Source: an uncultured Roseobacter sp. (GTDB lineage Bacteria; Pseudomonadota; Alphaproteobacteria; Rhodobacterales; Rhodobacteraceae). Taken from it: a DNA stretch of 64,000 bases. Positions 18,286 through 26,298 of the stretch are shown piece after piece. Made by a program: the position numbers and the translations under genes. Where the stretch lies: the NCBI RefSeq assembly GCF_947495275.1, contig NZ_CANLYL010000006.1:186001-250000 (forward strand). Direction: 5' to 3'. The stretch's first letter is position 1. Each line of letters opens with the position of its first letter. The notes below the pieces were generated by a model that searched no databases, was not told the origin of the DNA, and was given only the letters and a program-made list of their open reading frames with translations.

Positions 18286-18546
18286 ATGCGATCTGGGTTT
18301 TTGACTGTCGTTATGCTGAGTCTTGCAGCCTGTTCGCCATCCGGCGGGACCTCAGCGCAAGGGTTCATTGGCAACCTGCCTGAAGGCGTCGTGGCCATCG
18401 CAGCCCCAAACCAGGATCTGAGCGCGGTGAAAATCCGGGAAGAAGACGGATGTTACTGGTACCGTCACAAAGGGCCGGTTGAGACCACGCTGTTGCCTCT
18501 GCGCAACAAGGAGGGTCGGCCCATTTGTACACGCCCGCAGATCTGA
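18286..18546 (+). CDS. Small lipoprotein of unknown function
   Basis: An 86-residue protein behind GAGGAG at good spacing. The lipobox LAAC places the lipidated Cys at residue 16. The mature part ends in a conserved-looking segment (AVKIREEDGCYWYRHKGPVETTLLPLRNKEGRPICT) with two Cys that could form a disulfide. Short lipoproteins with this ending occur in Rhodobacteraceae, but I know of no assigned role. It converges on the L,D-transpeptidase gene, with only 16 bases between stops, and no terminator is evident. Confidence 0.75.
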   Translation: MRSGFLTVVMLSLAACSPSGGTSAQGFIGNLPEGVVAIAAPNQDLSAVKIREEDGCYWYRHKGPVETTLLPLRNKEGRPICTRPQI

Positions 18547-18562
18547 CGCGGAATAAGCCCCT

Positions 18563-19228
18563 CTAGCTGGCTGCCGTCAAATAGCTCTCCGCAGGGTAGA
18601 GATAAGCTGTCGCACCCGTTGAAACCTCCTCGTAGAGGTCATTGATATGCGGCATTACCATCCTCACACATCCAGAACTTGCGCGGCCACCAATCGACCG
18701 CGGATAAGGGGTGCCATGAATACGCAGGTAAGTGTCACGATTCCCCACAAAGAGATAAAGCGCGCGCGACCCTAGTGGATTGGCCGGCCCCCCCGGAACC
18801 CCATCTGCAAATTCGGAATAAAGGCCAGGATCTCGCCGGATCATATCTGCGGTGGGCGTCCATTTCGGCCATCGTGCTTTGCGTCTGATGTCATAAGTTC
18901 CCGGCTCATAGAGATTGCCCCGGGCTATGGCCACGCCATAACGCATGGCCGTGCCACCTTCTTCAATATGGTAAAGATAACGGGCAACTGCATCCACATG
19001 AATGTCTCCAGGGCGCAGACCTGAATTCGCTTCAACCCGTACCGGCAGGAACCGAGAATGGAGCCCCCATGGATTGGTCGTTGCAGGATCATAACCCGCA
19101 GGCGTCACGCGCGCGTCCCAAGCGGACCACTGGCTTTGCGCGGCGCCTGAACGGGGTAAGGCCGTCATGGCAACAGGTGCCGAGAACATGGCTACTGACG
19201 TTTGAATAAAGTGCCGTCTTGTCAACAT
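18563..19228 (-). CDS. L,D-transpeptidase (YkuD family)
   Basis: A 221-residue protein with a twin-arginine-like signal (MLTRRHFIQTSVAMFSAP, cleavage after SGAAQ). The YkuD catalytic region is intact: IHGTPYPRSIGG followed by SSGCVRMVMPHINDLY, with Cys as nucleophile and the conserved His/Gly/Arg. It forms 3-3 cross-links in peptidoglycan or attaches proteins to it in the periplasm. The ATG at 19228 is used in place of a TTG six bases upstream. No same-operon partner is visible. Confidence 0.88.
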   Translation of the reverse strand: MLTRRHFIQTSVAMFSAPVAMTALPRSGAAQSQWSAWDARVTPAGYDPATTNPWGLHSRFLPVRVEANSGLRPGDIHVDAVARYLYHIEEGGTAMRYGVAIARGNLYEPGTYDIRRKARWPKWTPTADMIRRDPGLYSEFADGVPGGPANPLGSRALYLFVGNRDTYLRIHGTPYPRSIGGRASSGCVRMVMPHINDLYEEVSTGATAYLYPAESYLTAAS

Positions 19229-19446
19229 TTGCAATCGCTTCCCACGGATTCGTCAGTTTCTTTCTACCGCCGATATGGTTTCGATATACTTTATCCCGGT
19301 GTTGTCAGGCGGCAACTGCGCTCACGGTTTTGTGCATCGAAGGGAATTCAGAAAGACAAGCCTGGCTCGCCTGCGAAACCGTGGCCTCAAGCTAGAGATT
19401 TCGCGGCATTACCACGCAATCTAAGGTCCTCAAACTCGATGAGGTT

Positions 19447-20022
19447 TCACATGAAGACGGGACGCGTCTCCTCGTGGATCTCAGCGGAACAGATTGTCCG
19501 TGCGGCTTCGAACATCCGGCGCGCCATGGCTGTCAGCTGTGAACGCGCGCGCGCATCGGTGTCAGTGGTCTCGCCATGCTGCATCGGCAGGTTCACAGCA
19601 CTCTTACTATTTGTTTCGCTAGAAGCAGTTTCAAAGACCGAACTGGCACTGGATTGCGTTTCCGATCCCGATGCCGCTGTCTTGCGTTGCGCTTCTTCGC
19701 GCAAACGCTCTTTTTGTGCAGCTTGATAAGCCGCTTGCGCTTGTTGGCGGCGCAATTCCAATTCCCTCTGACGGCGCTCTTCGGCCAGACGTCTTTGAGC
19801 CATCATCAATTTCAGACGGCGAACGTCAGCATCCGTTCGCGCACTGACCAGATCCCAAGCTGCATTTATTTCTGCAAGGCGTCGGTTCGCCCCCTTCGGA
19901 TCCGCTTTTGCCATATCCGGATGGTACGTTCTGACGAGTGCGCGCCACGCCCTTCGAATTGTCTCATCGTCACTTCCGGGTGCGACACCCAGAATTTCGA
20001 AAGCATTCAAGAGTTCATTCAT
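19447..20022 (-). CDS. J-domain (DnaJ-like) protein with charged coiled coil
   Basis: A 191-residue protein. A J-domain occupies residues about 5-65 with HPD at 34-36 (YHPDMAKADPKGANRRLAEINAAWDLV). Residues about 70-125 are rich in Arg, Glu and Gln and should form a long helix, and the rest is low-complexity. There is no Gly/Phe or zinc-finger region, so it is a class III co-chaperone that would recruit DnaK to an unknown client. The start is the ATG six bases inside a TTG-initiated frame. It is not linked to dnaK or grpE. Confidence 0.85.
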   Translation of the reverse strand: MNELLNAFEILGVAPGSDDETIRRAWRALVRTYHPDMAKADPKGANRRLAEINAAWDLVSARTDADVRRLKLMMAQRRLAEERRQRELELRRQQAQAAYQAAQKERLREEAQRKTAASGSETQSSASSVFETASSETNSKSAVNLPMQHGETTDTDARARSQLTAMARRMFEAARTICSAEIHEETRPVFM

Positions 20023-20544
20023 GATCAAACATCCGGTTGCCCAACGCCTTCACGCCAAAGAGCGGAAACACACGTTTTAATACAATTATTTATAAATGGG
20101 AGAATATCGGATCGCTACTTTCTTGTTAGGGGATGGTTAACGCTCTTCGGCCAGAGGATTGTGGAAAAATAGCCCCTTTGCAGGCTAGTCTACCGCCCGC
20201 TTTCCCAGCCGACGCAAAAGATCACAGATGGCTACAAGCGGTGCCAGACGCGTGGTTCAGCGCTGCGAAGAAGGTTCGAAATATCGACACGACGGCTTTG
20301 CTGGAGCTGGTTTTCAAGATGTTCCCGGCAAAATACCGAGGCCGGGATTGTTGCCTCAAACCTCGTCAGAACCTGATCGTACCGCGCTGAGAGATAGCCA
20401 AAATTTCCCATCGATCCGGCGATTCGACCCGCAAGTGTATGAGGTAGCCCATCGGACTAGCGAAAACGACTGTCCGCAATACTCATGCGCGTCCTGCTAA
20501 AAATCACAACGAAACAATGGGTTCGCTCACGTATCCGAATTGAG
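20023..20544. other. Intergenic region, at most one doubtful small ORF
   Basis: An 85-codon frame on the plus strand (20133-20390) starts after an AGGGG stretch, but its protein has no recognisable motif and ends in a basic segment without structure. I do not call it. The left part is AT-rich and probably holds the J-protein promoter. Confidence 0.4.
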
Positions 20545-20574
20545 TGTTCACCGTCGACATTCCAATCGTGAACA
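20545..20574. promoter_or_regulatory. Inverted repeat upstream of the GntR operon
   Basis: TGTTCAC at 20545-20551 and GTGAACA at 20568-20574 are perfect 7-base arms separated by 16 bases, 70 bases before the GntR start codon. A candidate regulator site for the operon. Confidence 0.4.
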
Positions 20575-20590
20575 TTTTAATGATGATATT

Positions 20591-20622
20591 TGACATGTCA
20601 GAAGTGCTGTATGAACATGTCC
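20591..20622. promoter_or_regulatory. Paired ACATGT palindromes, candidate GntR operator
   Basis: TGACATGTCA (20591-20600) is a perfect 10-base palindrome. A second copy of the core, GAACATGTCC (20613-20622), lies 22 bases further on, about two helical turns. The pair ends 21 bases before the GntR start codon, a typical place for an autorepressor to bind. Confidence 0.45.
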
Positions 20623-20643
20623 ATATGTTAAGGATAAAATTTC

Positions 20644-21414
20644 ATGTATGATCCCAGCTCTCCGCTCATACGATCTCCCCAGCAGGGCGGCATAGTTCCA
20701 GCGCCCGAAGCAAAGTCTCGTTTTGCCGAGGATCGGCTGCTTGATGCCGTCATATGGTGCGAGATTCGCCCGGGCGAAATTGTCACCGAAGCGGATGTTA
20801 TGGAACATTTTGGCCTCACCCGTGCGGCGGCACGCGCAGGGCTGACAAGACTGGGCTATGACAATTGGGCGTCACCGCAGCCACGCACCGGGTGGCTTGT
20901 TCTGCCCGTGACCGGCGCATTGATCGGGCAGGTGCTCGAAGCGCGGCGGATTGCCGAACCGCTCCTGTCGAAGGCGCGACCGGACGCGGAACTTTGCACC
21001 GAATTGGGACATATTGGCGAGGTGGTCAGAGCGCTGCGCCCGCGGAGTGAAACGGCCGCCGTCGCTTCGTTCCGTCACTATGTCGACCGTGTGGACGGGT
21101 TGCTGCTGGGTGCGATCAACCCTTTCACGGCGCGGCACCTGCGCAAACTCTGGCACCATACCGCGCGGATCACGCGGTATCTGGAAGACGAGACCGAAAG
21201 CCATATTTTTCTGCGCGACGACATCAACGATCTGATCAGCGCAGTCCTCTCACAAGACGCCGATGGCGTAATCGCCGCCCGGTTATCCCTGATTGATGCC
21301 CAGGAAGCCTTTTTCATGCGTCAGCTCCTCAAGAGCGACGCCCCTCTCACGCCCGGCAGCGGCGTGATTGCGCGGACCCGACAAAACGCTGCCAGCAACA
21401 GGAGAAACTCATGA
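20644..21414 (+). CDS. GntR-family regulator leading the Opp/GGT operon
   Basis: A 256-residue protein behind AAGGAT. A winged-helix N-terminal domain (EIRPGEIVTEADVMEHFGLTRAAARAGLTRLGYDNW) is followed by an all-helical FCD-type ligand domain (RIAEPLLSKARPDAELCTELG, FRHYVDRVDGLLLGAINP, HLRKLWHHTARITRYL). The HTH lacks the usual GxxLxE wording at its start, so it is a divergent member. It overlaps the next gene by four bases (ATGA), making it the first gene of a nine-gene operon that it probably represses until the transported compound is bound. Confidence 0.83.
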   Translation: MYDPSSPLIRSPQQGGIVPAPEAKSRFAEDRLLDAVIWCEIRPGEIVTEADVMEHFGLTRAAARAGLTRLGYDNWASPQPRTGWLVLPVTGALIGQVLEARRIAEPLLSKARPDAELCTELGHIGEVVRALRPRSETAAVASFRHYVDRVDGLLLGAINPFTARHLRKLWHHTARITRYLEDETESHIFLRDDINDLISAVLSQDADGVIAARLSLIDAQEAFFMRQLLKSDAPLTPGSGVIARTRQNAASNRRNS

Positions 21415-22901
21415 CTTCCACATTCAAGGGCCTGCTGGCGGGCGTCGCGATGGCGATCTTCGCCCTGCCCGCCTATTCCCGGGATATCACCATCGATTTG
21501 GCCGGTGAGCCATCTTCGCTCGATCCGCATGTACAATGGAACCCGGACAGCTACTACGTGTATCGCAACGTTTTCGACAATCTGGTGACGCGCAACAATA
21601 GCGGCGAGATCGTTCCGCAGATTGCCACCGCCTGGGATCAGATCAGCGAAACCGAGCTTGTCCTGACAATTCGTGAGGGTGTGAGCTTTCACGACGGAGA
21701 AGCGCTGGAGCCTTCGGACGTGGTCTATTCGGTCAAACGCATCACCAACCCGGATTTTGCCTCGCCGCAGCTCGGGCAATTTAACCAGATCATCGGCGCC
21801 GAGGTTCTGGAAGGAAACAAAGTCAAACTCACGACCAACGGCCCCTACCCTGCGCTCATGGCGCAACTTGTGAAGCTCTCTATTGTACCGGAACACGTGG
21901 TCGAAGCCTTGGGCAAAGAGGCCTTCAACGCCGCACCACTAGGGTCAGGGCCCTACAAGTTCGAGGAATGGAACCGGGGTATTTCGGTCACCTTGGCGCG
22001 CAATGGCGCCTACTGGGGCGACAGCGGGGTTTTTGAACGCGCAATCTTCCGCGCCGTACCTGACGCTGCCACCCGCCTGGCCGATCTACAAGCGGGCACG
22101 GCGGACCTGGTCGTAAGCATTGATGCGGATGCTGCGGCACAATTGGAGGGCAATCCGGAAGTCAAAGCACTTTCTGCGCCAACCGAACGGGTAGGATATG
22201 TCGGTCTGAACCTCGACAAACCGCCCTTCAACGACGTCAACATGCGTAAAGCGGCGAGCCTCGCCATTGACCGTCTCGGCATCACCGAGGGCCTGTTGCA
22301 GGCCGGAGAAGTGCCGATGGCACAGATGGCCAGCCCTGCCCACTTCGGGTACAACCCTGATCTGCCACTTTTCGACTATGATCCAGAAACTGCCCGGAAA
22401 ATCACCGGTGAGAATCCTGATTTGGCACAGACACCCGCCACCTTGGCAACCGCCCCGGTCTTTGACCAGCGGATCGTCCAGGCAGTTCAGCAGATGCTGA
22501 ATGACGCGGGTTTCAACATCTCGATCTCGATGACGGATATGCCCACCTACCTGAACATCGTTCGCTCTGATCCGGCCGACAACAGTGAGCTCAGTTTTGG
22601 TCGTTGGTCCTGTGCCTGTCAGGACGCGGACGGAATCTCATATCCGACGCTGCATTCCGACAGCCTGTGGAGCCGGGTGAATGTGCCGGAACTCGATGCT
22701 TTGCTCGAAAAAGCGCGGGTTTCCCTCGACCCGGAGGTACGGCAGGCAGCTTACAATGAAGTCTCTGAAATCGTGCGGGAAAACTACTATCTATTGCCGA
22801 TGTATCAGGCTGCTGTACTTTATGGCGCAGCGGCTGAATTGCAGTTCGAACCAACGGCGAATGAAAGCATGTTCCTCAACCGTATGAGTATTGCCGAGTA
22901 A
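21411..22901 (+). CDS. ABC transporter substrate-binding protein, peptide/nickel (SBP_bac_5) family
   Basis: A 496-residue periplasmic protein with a Sec signal peptide ending near AYSRD. Family hallmarks: AGEPSSLDPH, YRNVFDNLVTRN, FHDGEALEPSDVVYSVKRI and GSGPYKFEEW. Members bind di- and oligopeptides, glutathione or other modified peptides. It starts within the GntR stop codon and is followed by its two permease genes; the ATPases come at the end of the same operon after three enzymes. The substrate is not readable from the sequence, but the enzymes nearby suggest a gamma-glutamyl or cyclic-amide compound. Confidence 0.9.
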   Translation: MTSTFKGLLAGVAMAIFALPAYSRDITIDLAGEPSSLDPHVQWNPDSYYVYRNVFDNLVTRNNSGEIVPQIATAWDQISETELVLTIREGVSFHDGEALEPSDVVYSVKRITNPDFASPQLGQFNQIIGAEVLEGNKVKLTTNGPYPALMAQLVKLSIVPEHVVEALGKEAFNAAPLGSGPYKFEEWNRGISVTLARNGAYWGDSGVFERAIFRAVPDAATRLADLQAGTADLVVSIDADAAAQLEGNPEVKALSAPTERVGYVGLNLDKPPFNDVNMRKAASLAIDRLGITEGLLQAGEVPMAQMASPAHFGYNPDLPLFDYDPETARKITGENPDLAQTPATLATAPVFDQRIVQAVQQMLNDAGFNISISMTDMPTYLNIVRSDPADNSELSFGRWSCACQDADGISYPTLHSDSLWSRVNVPELDALLEKARVSLDPEVRQAAYNEVSEIVRENYYLLPMYQAAVLYGAAAELQFEPTANESMFLNRMSIAE

Positions 22902-23827
22902 TGCTACGGTTCGCTCTGCAACGCGGCGGGCAGGCGCTGATCGCGGCTTTCGGGGTGGTGACGCTGGTCTTTTTCATCCAGCGCCTCACCGGCGATCCGA
23001 TTGCATTGCTCTTGCCCGAGACCGCCACGCAGGCAGATATCGACCTCATGCGCGCCGCCCTTGGGCTCGACCGCCCGATCTGGGTGCAGTACTTTGGCTT
23101 TCTGGCCGACATGGCGCGCTTTGACCTTGGCAGCTCATTTATCCAGAACGCGCCCGTTTGGGACATTCTGCTCAGCCGGATTCCCCAAACGCTGCAACTG
23201 GCCGGCGGGGCGCTGGTCGTGGCGCTGGCGGTGGGTCTGCCCCTTGGGTTGGTGATGGCCCTCACGCGGGGGCGGGCAATCTCGCGCTGGATTATGGGGC
23301 TGGTTCTGGCGTGTCAGTCTCTGCCCACCTTCTGGTCGGGCATCATGCTGATCCTCATCTTTGGCGTGCACTTGCGATGGCTGCCTTCATCCGGCACCGG
23401 CACCTTCGCGCATCTCATCATGCCTTCCATCGCGCTTGGACTTTTGTCTCTGGCAACCTTCGCCCGGATCGCACGAGCCTCCATCGTGGATGAACTTGGC
23501 AAAGACTATGTCCGCTCAGCGCGCGCGCGAGGCGTCGGAACCGGCAGGCTGGTCCGCAAACATCTGATCCGAAACGCTATGATTCCCGTCATCTCGATCA
23601 CCGCACTTGAAGTGTCGCAATTGCTGGCAGGTGCCGTGATCGTTGAGACGGTCTTTGCCTGGCCCGGCCTAGGTCAGCTCACGGTGCAATCCATCGCCGC
23701 GCGTGACTTCATCGTGGTGCAGGCGGTGGTGCTTCTGGGTGCATTCGTCACGATCGGCGCCAATCTGGCTGCCGACATCCTCTATTCCATCGTTGATCCG
23801 CGCGTTAAGCTGAGCGGATCGACATGA
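22901..23827 (+). CDS. ABC transporter permease, DppB/OppB type
   Basis: A 308-residue inner-membrane protein with six helices. The N-terminus FVVTLVFFIQRLTGDPI and the GLDRPIWVQYFGFLADM loop are typical of the B-type permease, and the EAA loop reads ARARGVGTGRLVRKHLIRNAMIPVI. Its start codon shares one base with the binding-protein stop (TAATG). Confidence 0.9.
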   Translation: MLRFALQRGGQALIAAFGVVTLVFFIQRLTGDPIALLLPETATQADIDLMRAALGLDRPIWVQYFGFLADMARFDLGSSFIQNAPVWDILLSRIPQTLQLAGGALVVALAVGLPLGLVMALTRGRAISRWIMGLVLACQSLPTFWSGIMLILIFGVHLRWLPSSGTGTFAHLIMPSIALGLLSLATFARIARASIVDELGKDYVRSARARGVGTGRLVRKHLIRNAMIPVISITALEVSQLLAGAVIVETVFAWPGLGQLTVQSIAARDFIVVQAVVLLGAFVTIGANLAADILYSIVDPRVKLSGST

Positions 23828-24675
23828 CGGCCCGGGTTGATATCTTGCGGCCCAGTCTTCGCCCCTTGCTGGTCTGGTGGCCAGCTTTCTTGCTGGGCCT
23901 ACTGGTTCTTGTGGCCATCTTTGCGCCCTGGCTTGCCCCCCTTGATCCGGATCGTCAGGATCTGCTGGGTCGCCTGAAACCACCCGGCTACGAAGGCCGG
24001 AGCGGCGCAACATTTCTGCTAGGCACCGACGAGCTTGGCCGTGATATTCTCAGCCGTGTGATCCACGGCGCGCGAGTTTCAATCTCGGTCGCAGTGCTCT
24101 CGGTTTTGCTTTCTGGGGTTGTCGGCATTGCCGTTGGAATGGCCGCTGGCTATCTGCGCGGATGGACGGAAATGGTGCTCATGCGCCTAGTGGATATCTT
24201 CCTGTCGATCCCGGCCATTCTGCTCGCCATCATCACCGTCGCAGTCCTGGGCCCTGGATTTATCAACGTAATCCTCGTGCTCGCCCTGACCCGCTGGCCG
24301 CGATATGCGCGCGTAGCCTACGGACAGACCCTCGCAGTGGCAGAGCGTCCTTTCGTACGTCTGGCCCGCGCCATGGGGGCCACGCCATCACGGGTTCTGG
24401 CTTTGCACATTCTGCCCAACATCGTCGGCCCGCTGCTGGTCGTCGCTACGCTTGAATTCGGGCTGATGGTGCTTTTTGAGGCCGGATTGTCCTTTCTGGG
24501 GCTCGGCGTACAACCCCCCACCGCCAGTTGGGGCGCAATGCTATCGACAGGGCGCAACTATCTGGCGACCGCATGGTGGATCGCGACCTTTCCGGGGCTC
24601 GGGCTGTTTCTGCTGGTGCTAAGCGCCAATCTGATAGGCGACCGGTTGAGCGATCGTATTGGGGAGGGTCGATAA
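23824..24675 (+). CDS. ABC transporter permease, DppC/OppC type
   Basis: A 283-residue inner-membrane protein with the C-type N-terminal helix, the LGTDELGRDILSRVIHGARVS segment and the EAA loop ARAMGATPSRVLALHILPNIVGPLLV. It overlaps the B-type permease by four bases (ATGA) and pairs with it to form the translocation pore. Confidence 0.9.
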   Translation: MTARVDILRPSLRPLLVWWPAFLLGLLVLVAIFAPWLAPLDPDRQDLLGRLKPPGYEGRSGATFLLGTDELGRDILSRVIHGARVSISVAVLSVLLSGVVGIAVGMAAGYLRGWTEMVLMRLVDIFLSIPAILLAIITVAVLGPGFINVILVLALTRWPRYARVAYGQTLAVAERPFVRLARAMGATPSRVLALHILPNIVGPLLVVATLEFGLMVLFEAGLSFLGLGVQPPTASWGAMLSTGRNYLATAWWIATFPGLGLFLLVLSANLIGDRLSDRIGEGR

Positions 24676-24676
24676 G

Positions 24677-25435
24677 GTGGATTTTGGAACGGAATTTCAA
24701 GGGCGCAAAGTAGTGATTACCGGGGCCGCTGGTATCATGGGCCGTGCACTGGCAGAGCATTTCGTGCAAGCGGGGGCCGAGGTCTGTTCCGCCGACCTTT
24801 CAACCCAAGGCCTCTCAGGCTTTGCCGTTGCCGCAGATTTGACGACCGACGCGGGCAATGATGCGTTGCTGAATGCTGTAGCCTTCCGCTGGGGGGCACC
24901 GGACGTGGTCGTCAATAACGCGGCCATCTACCCTTCTTCCTTCCTCCTCGACATGCACGTATCGGACTGGGACCAGATCATGGCGCTGAACCTGCGAGCA
25001 CCGTTCGTGCTGATGCGCGGTTTTGCGCATCAGATGATCCGTGCCGGAAAGCGAGGTGCATTCATCAACATTTCTTCCGGGGCGGCGCGCAAGATGCGGC
25101 GAACTGCCGTGACCTACTGCATGTCAAAAACCGCGCTGGACCGCATGACCAAGGGCTTTGCGCTGGAATTGGCGGAATACGGCATCCGGGTGAATTGCCT
25201 AGAGCCGGGATTCGCTGCGGGCTCTTCGGTTTCGGCACTGAGCCAGGAACACATTGACCGGGTGATGGCCGCAATTCCGCTGGGGATTGAAACCGCGCCG
25301 GAAGATATCGGGCAGGCCGCTCTCTTTCTCGCGTCCTCCGCCGCCAAGAATATCACCGGCACCTCCCTGGCAGTGGACGGTGGCAATTCTGCAGGCACGA
25401 TGGACGTCTATCAGCCAAAAAAGAGCGCGCTATGA
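24677..25435 (+). CDS. Short-chain dehydrogenase/reductase in the Opp/GGT operon
   Basis: A 252-residue SDR starting from a GTG one base after the permease stop, with GGGAGG upstream. It has TGAAGIMGRA for the cofactor, VNNAA, the catalytic Ser in NISSGA, Tyr/Lys in YCMSK and LEPGFAAG. DLSTQ after the second strand (acidic residue) favours NAD over NADP. It would oxidise or reduce a product of the imported compound. It overlaps the next gene by four bases, so it belongs functionally to the operon. Confidence 0.87.
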   Translation: MDFGTEFQGRKVVITGAAGIMGRALAEHFVQAGAEVCSADLSTQGLSGFAVAADLTTDAGNDALLNAVAFRWGAPDVVVNNAAIYPSSFLLDMHVSDWDQIMALNLRAPFVLMRGFAHQMIRAGKRGAFINISSGAARKMRRTAVTYCMSKTALDRMTKGFALELAEYGIRVNCLEPGFAAGSSVSALSQEHIDRVMAAIPLGIETAPEDIGQAALFLASSAAKNITGTSLAVDGGNSAGTMDVYQPKKSAL

Positions 25436-26298
25436 ACTGGAATCCCGCCCCATACCCCTGGCCTGACGGTCATCGCGCCGGGGCCTGTTTCACGGTCGAT
25501 GTCGATGCCACAGCGCCTTGGCTCTGGCAGCACCGGACTGGATTGCCCAGGGGCATCGCCGCCTTGGAGCATCGTCAATATGGCCTGCGCAGAGGTCTCC
25601 CGCATCTGATTGAGATGCTGGGTCGGCTGGACCTGCAAGCTACATTTTTTGTGCCGGGCGTCGTTGCCGAAGAGCACCCCGACTTGCTGCCCGGCCTTGT
25701 GGAGCGTGGCCATGAGGTCGCGCTGCACGGCTATTATCATGAGCTTGTCTCGGAGACGACAGACGCGCAGTTTACCGAAAGCCTGGAAGCTTCGGTTGCG
25801 CTCTTCGAAACGCAGATTGGCGCGCGCCCGGCTGGCTTCCGCTCGCCCGCCTGGGAAATGACGCCCCATATGCTGGCAGAGCTGCGCCGCTTCGCGCTGT
25901 GGGATTCCAGCCTGATGGGTCATGATCACCCCTATCGGCTCGACGGCGTCACCGAGGTGCCCGTCCGCTGGGAAAACGATGATGCCATCTTCTTCAAGTT
26001 CCTCGGTCCCGGCGATAACCCACCGCACTCAGAGGCGGAAGTTGGTGAGAGATGGACCCGTGAAGCCGCCGCGCAGGTGCGGGACGGCGGGCTTTTCATG
26101 TTGACTGTGCACGACTGGATTTCAGGGCGCGCGGCCCGGGTGGACATGCTTGAGGACCTGCTGGTGCCTCTCTGCCAGGACGAGAGCATCTGGACCGCAA
26201 CATGCGGTGAGATCGCAGCACACCATCAGAGTGTTACCGGATTTGAAGATCACGCCCGACCGGTCATTCCCGTCAATGAAAGGACAGGTCATGGATAG
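25432..26298 (+). CDS. Cytoplasmic polysaccharide-deacetylase-fold (NodB) amidohydrolase
   Basis: A 288-residue protein with no signal peptide. Metal and catalytic motifs of the NodB fold are present: FTVDVD (Asp pair), ATFFVPG, HGYYHE (HxxxH), GFRSPAWEM and the late LTVHDW. The absence of export and the overall pattern fit the PuuE-like branch, which includes allantoinase and cyclic-imide hydrolases, better than peptidoglycan deacetylases. It would open a cyclic amide or remove an acyl group in the cytoplasm. It overlaps the SDR by four bases and the GGT by eight. Confidence 0.82.
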   Translation: MNWNPAPYPWPDGHRAGACFTVDVDATAPWLWQHRTGLPRGIAALEHRQYGLRRGLPHLIEMLGRLDLQATFFVPGVVAEEHPDLLPGLVERGHEVALHGYYHELVSETTDAQFTESLEASVALFETQIGARPAGFRSPAWEMTPHMLAELRRFALWDSSLMGHDHPYRLDGVTEVPVRWENDDAIFFKFLGPGDNPPHSEAEVGERWTREAAAQVRDGGLFMLTVHDWISGRAARVDMLEDLLVPLCQDESIWTATCGEIAAHHQSVTGFEDHARPVIPVNERTGHG

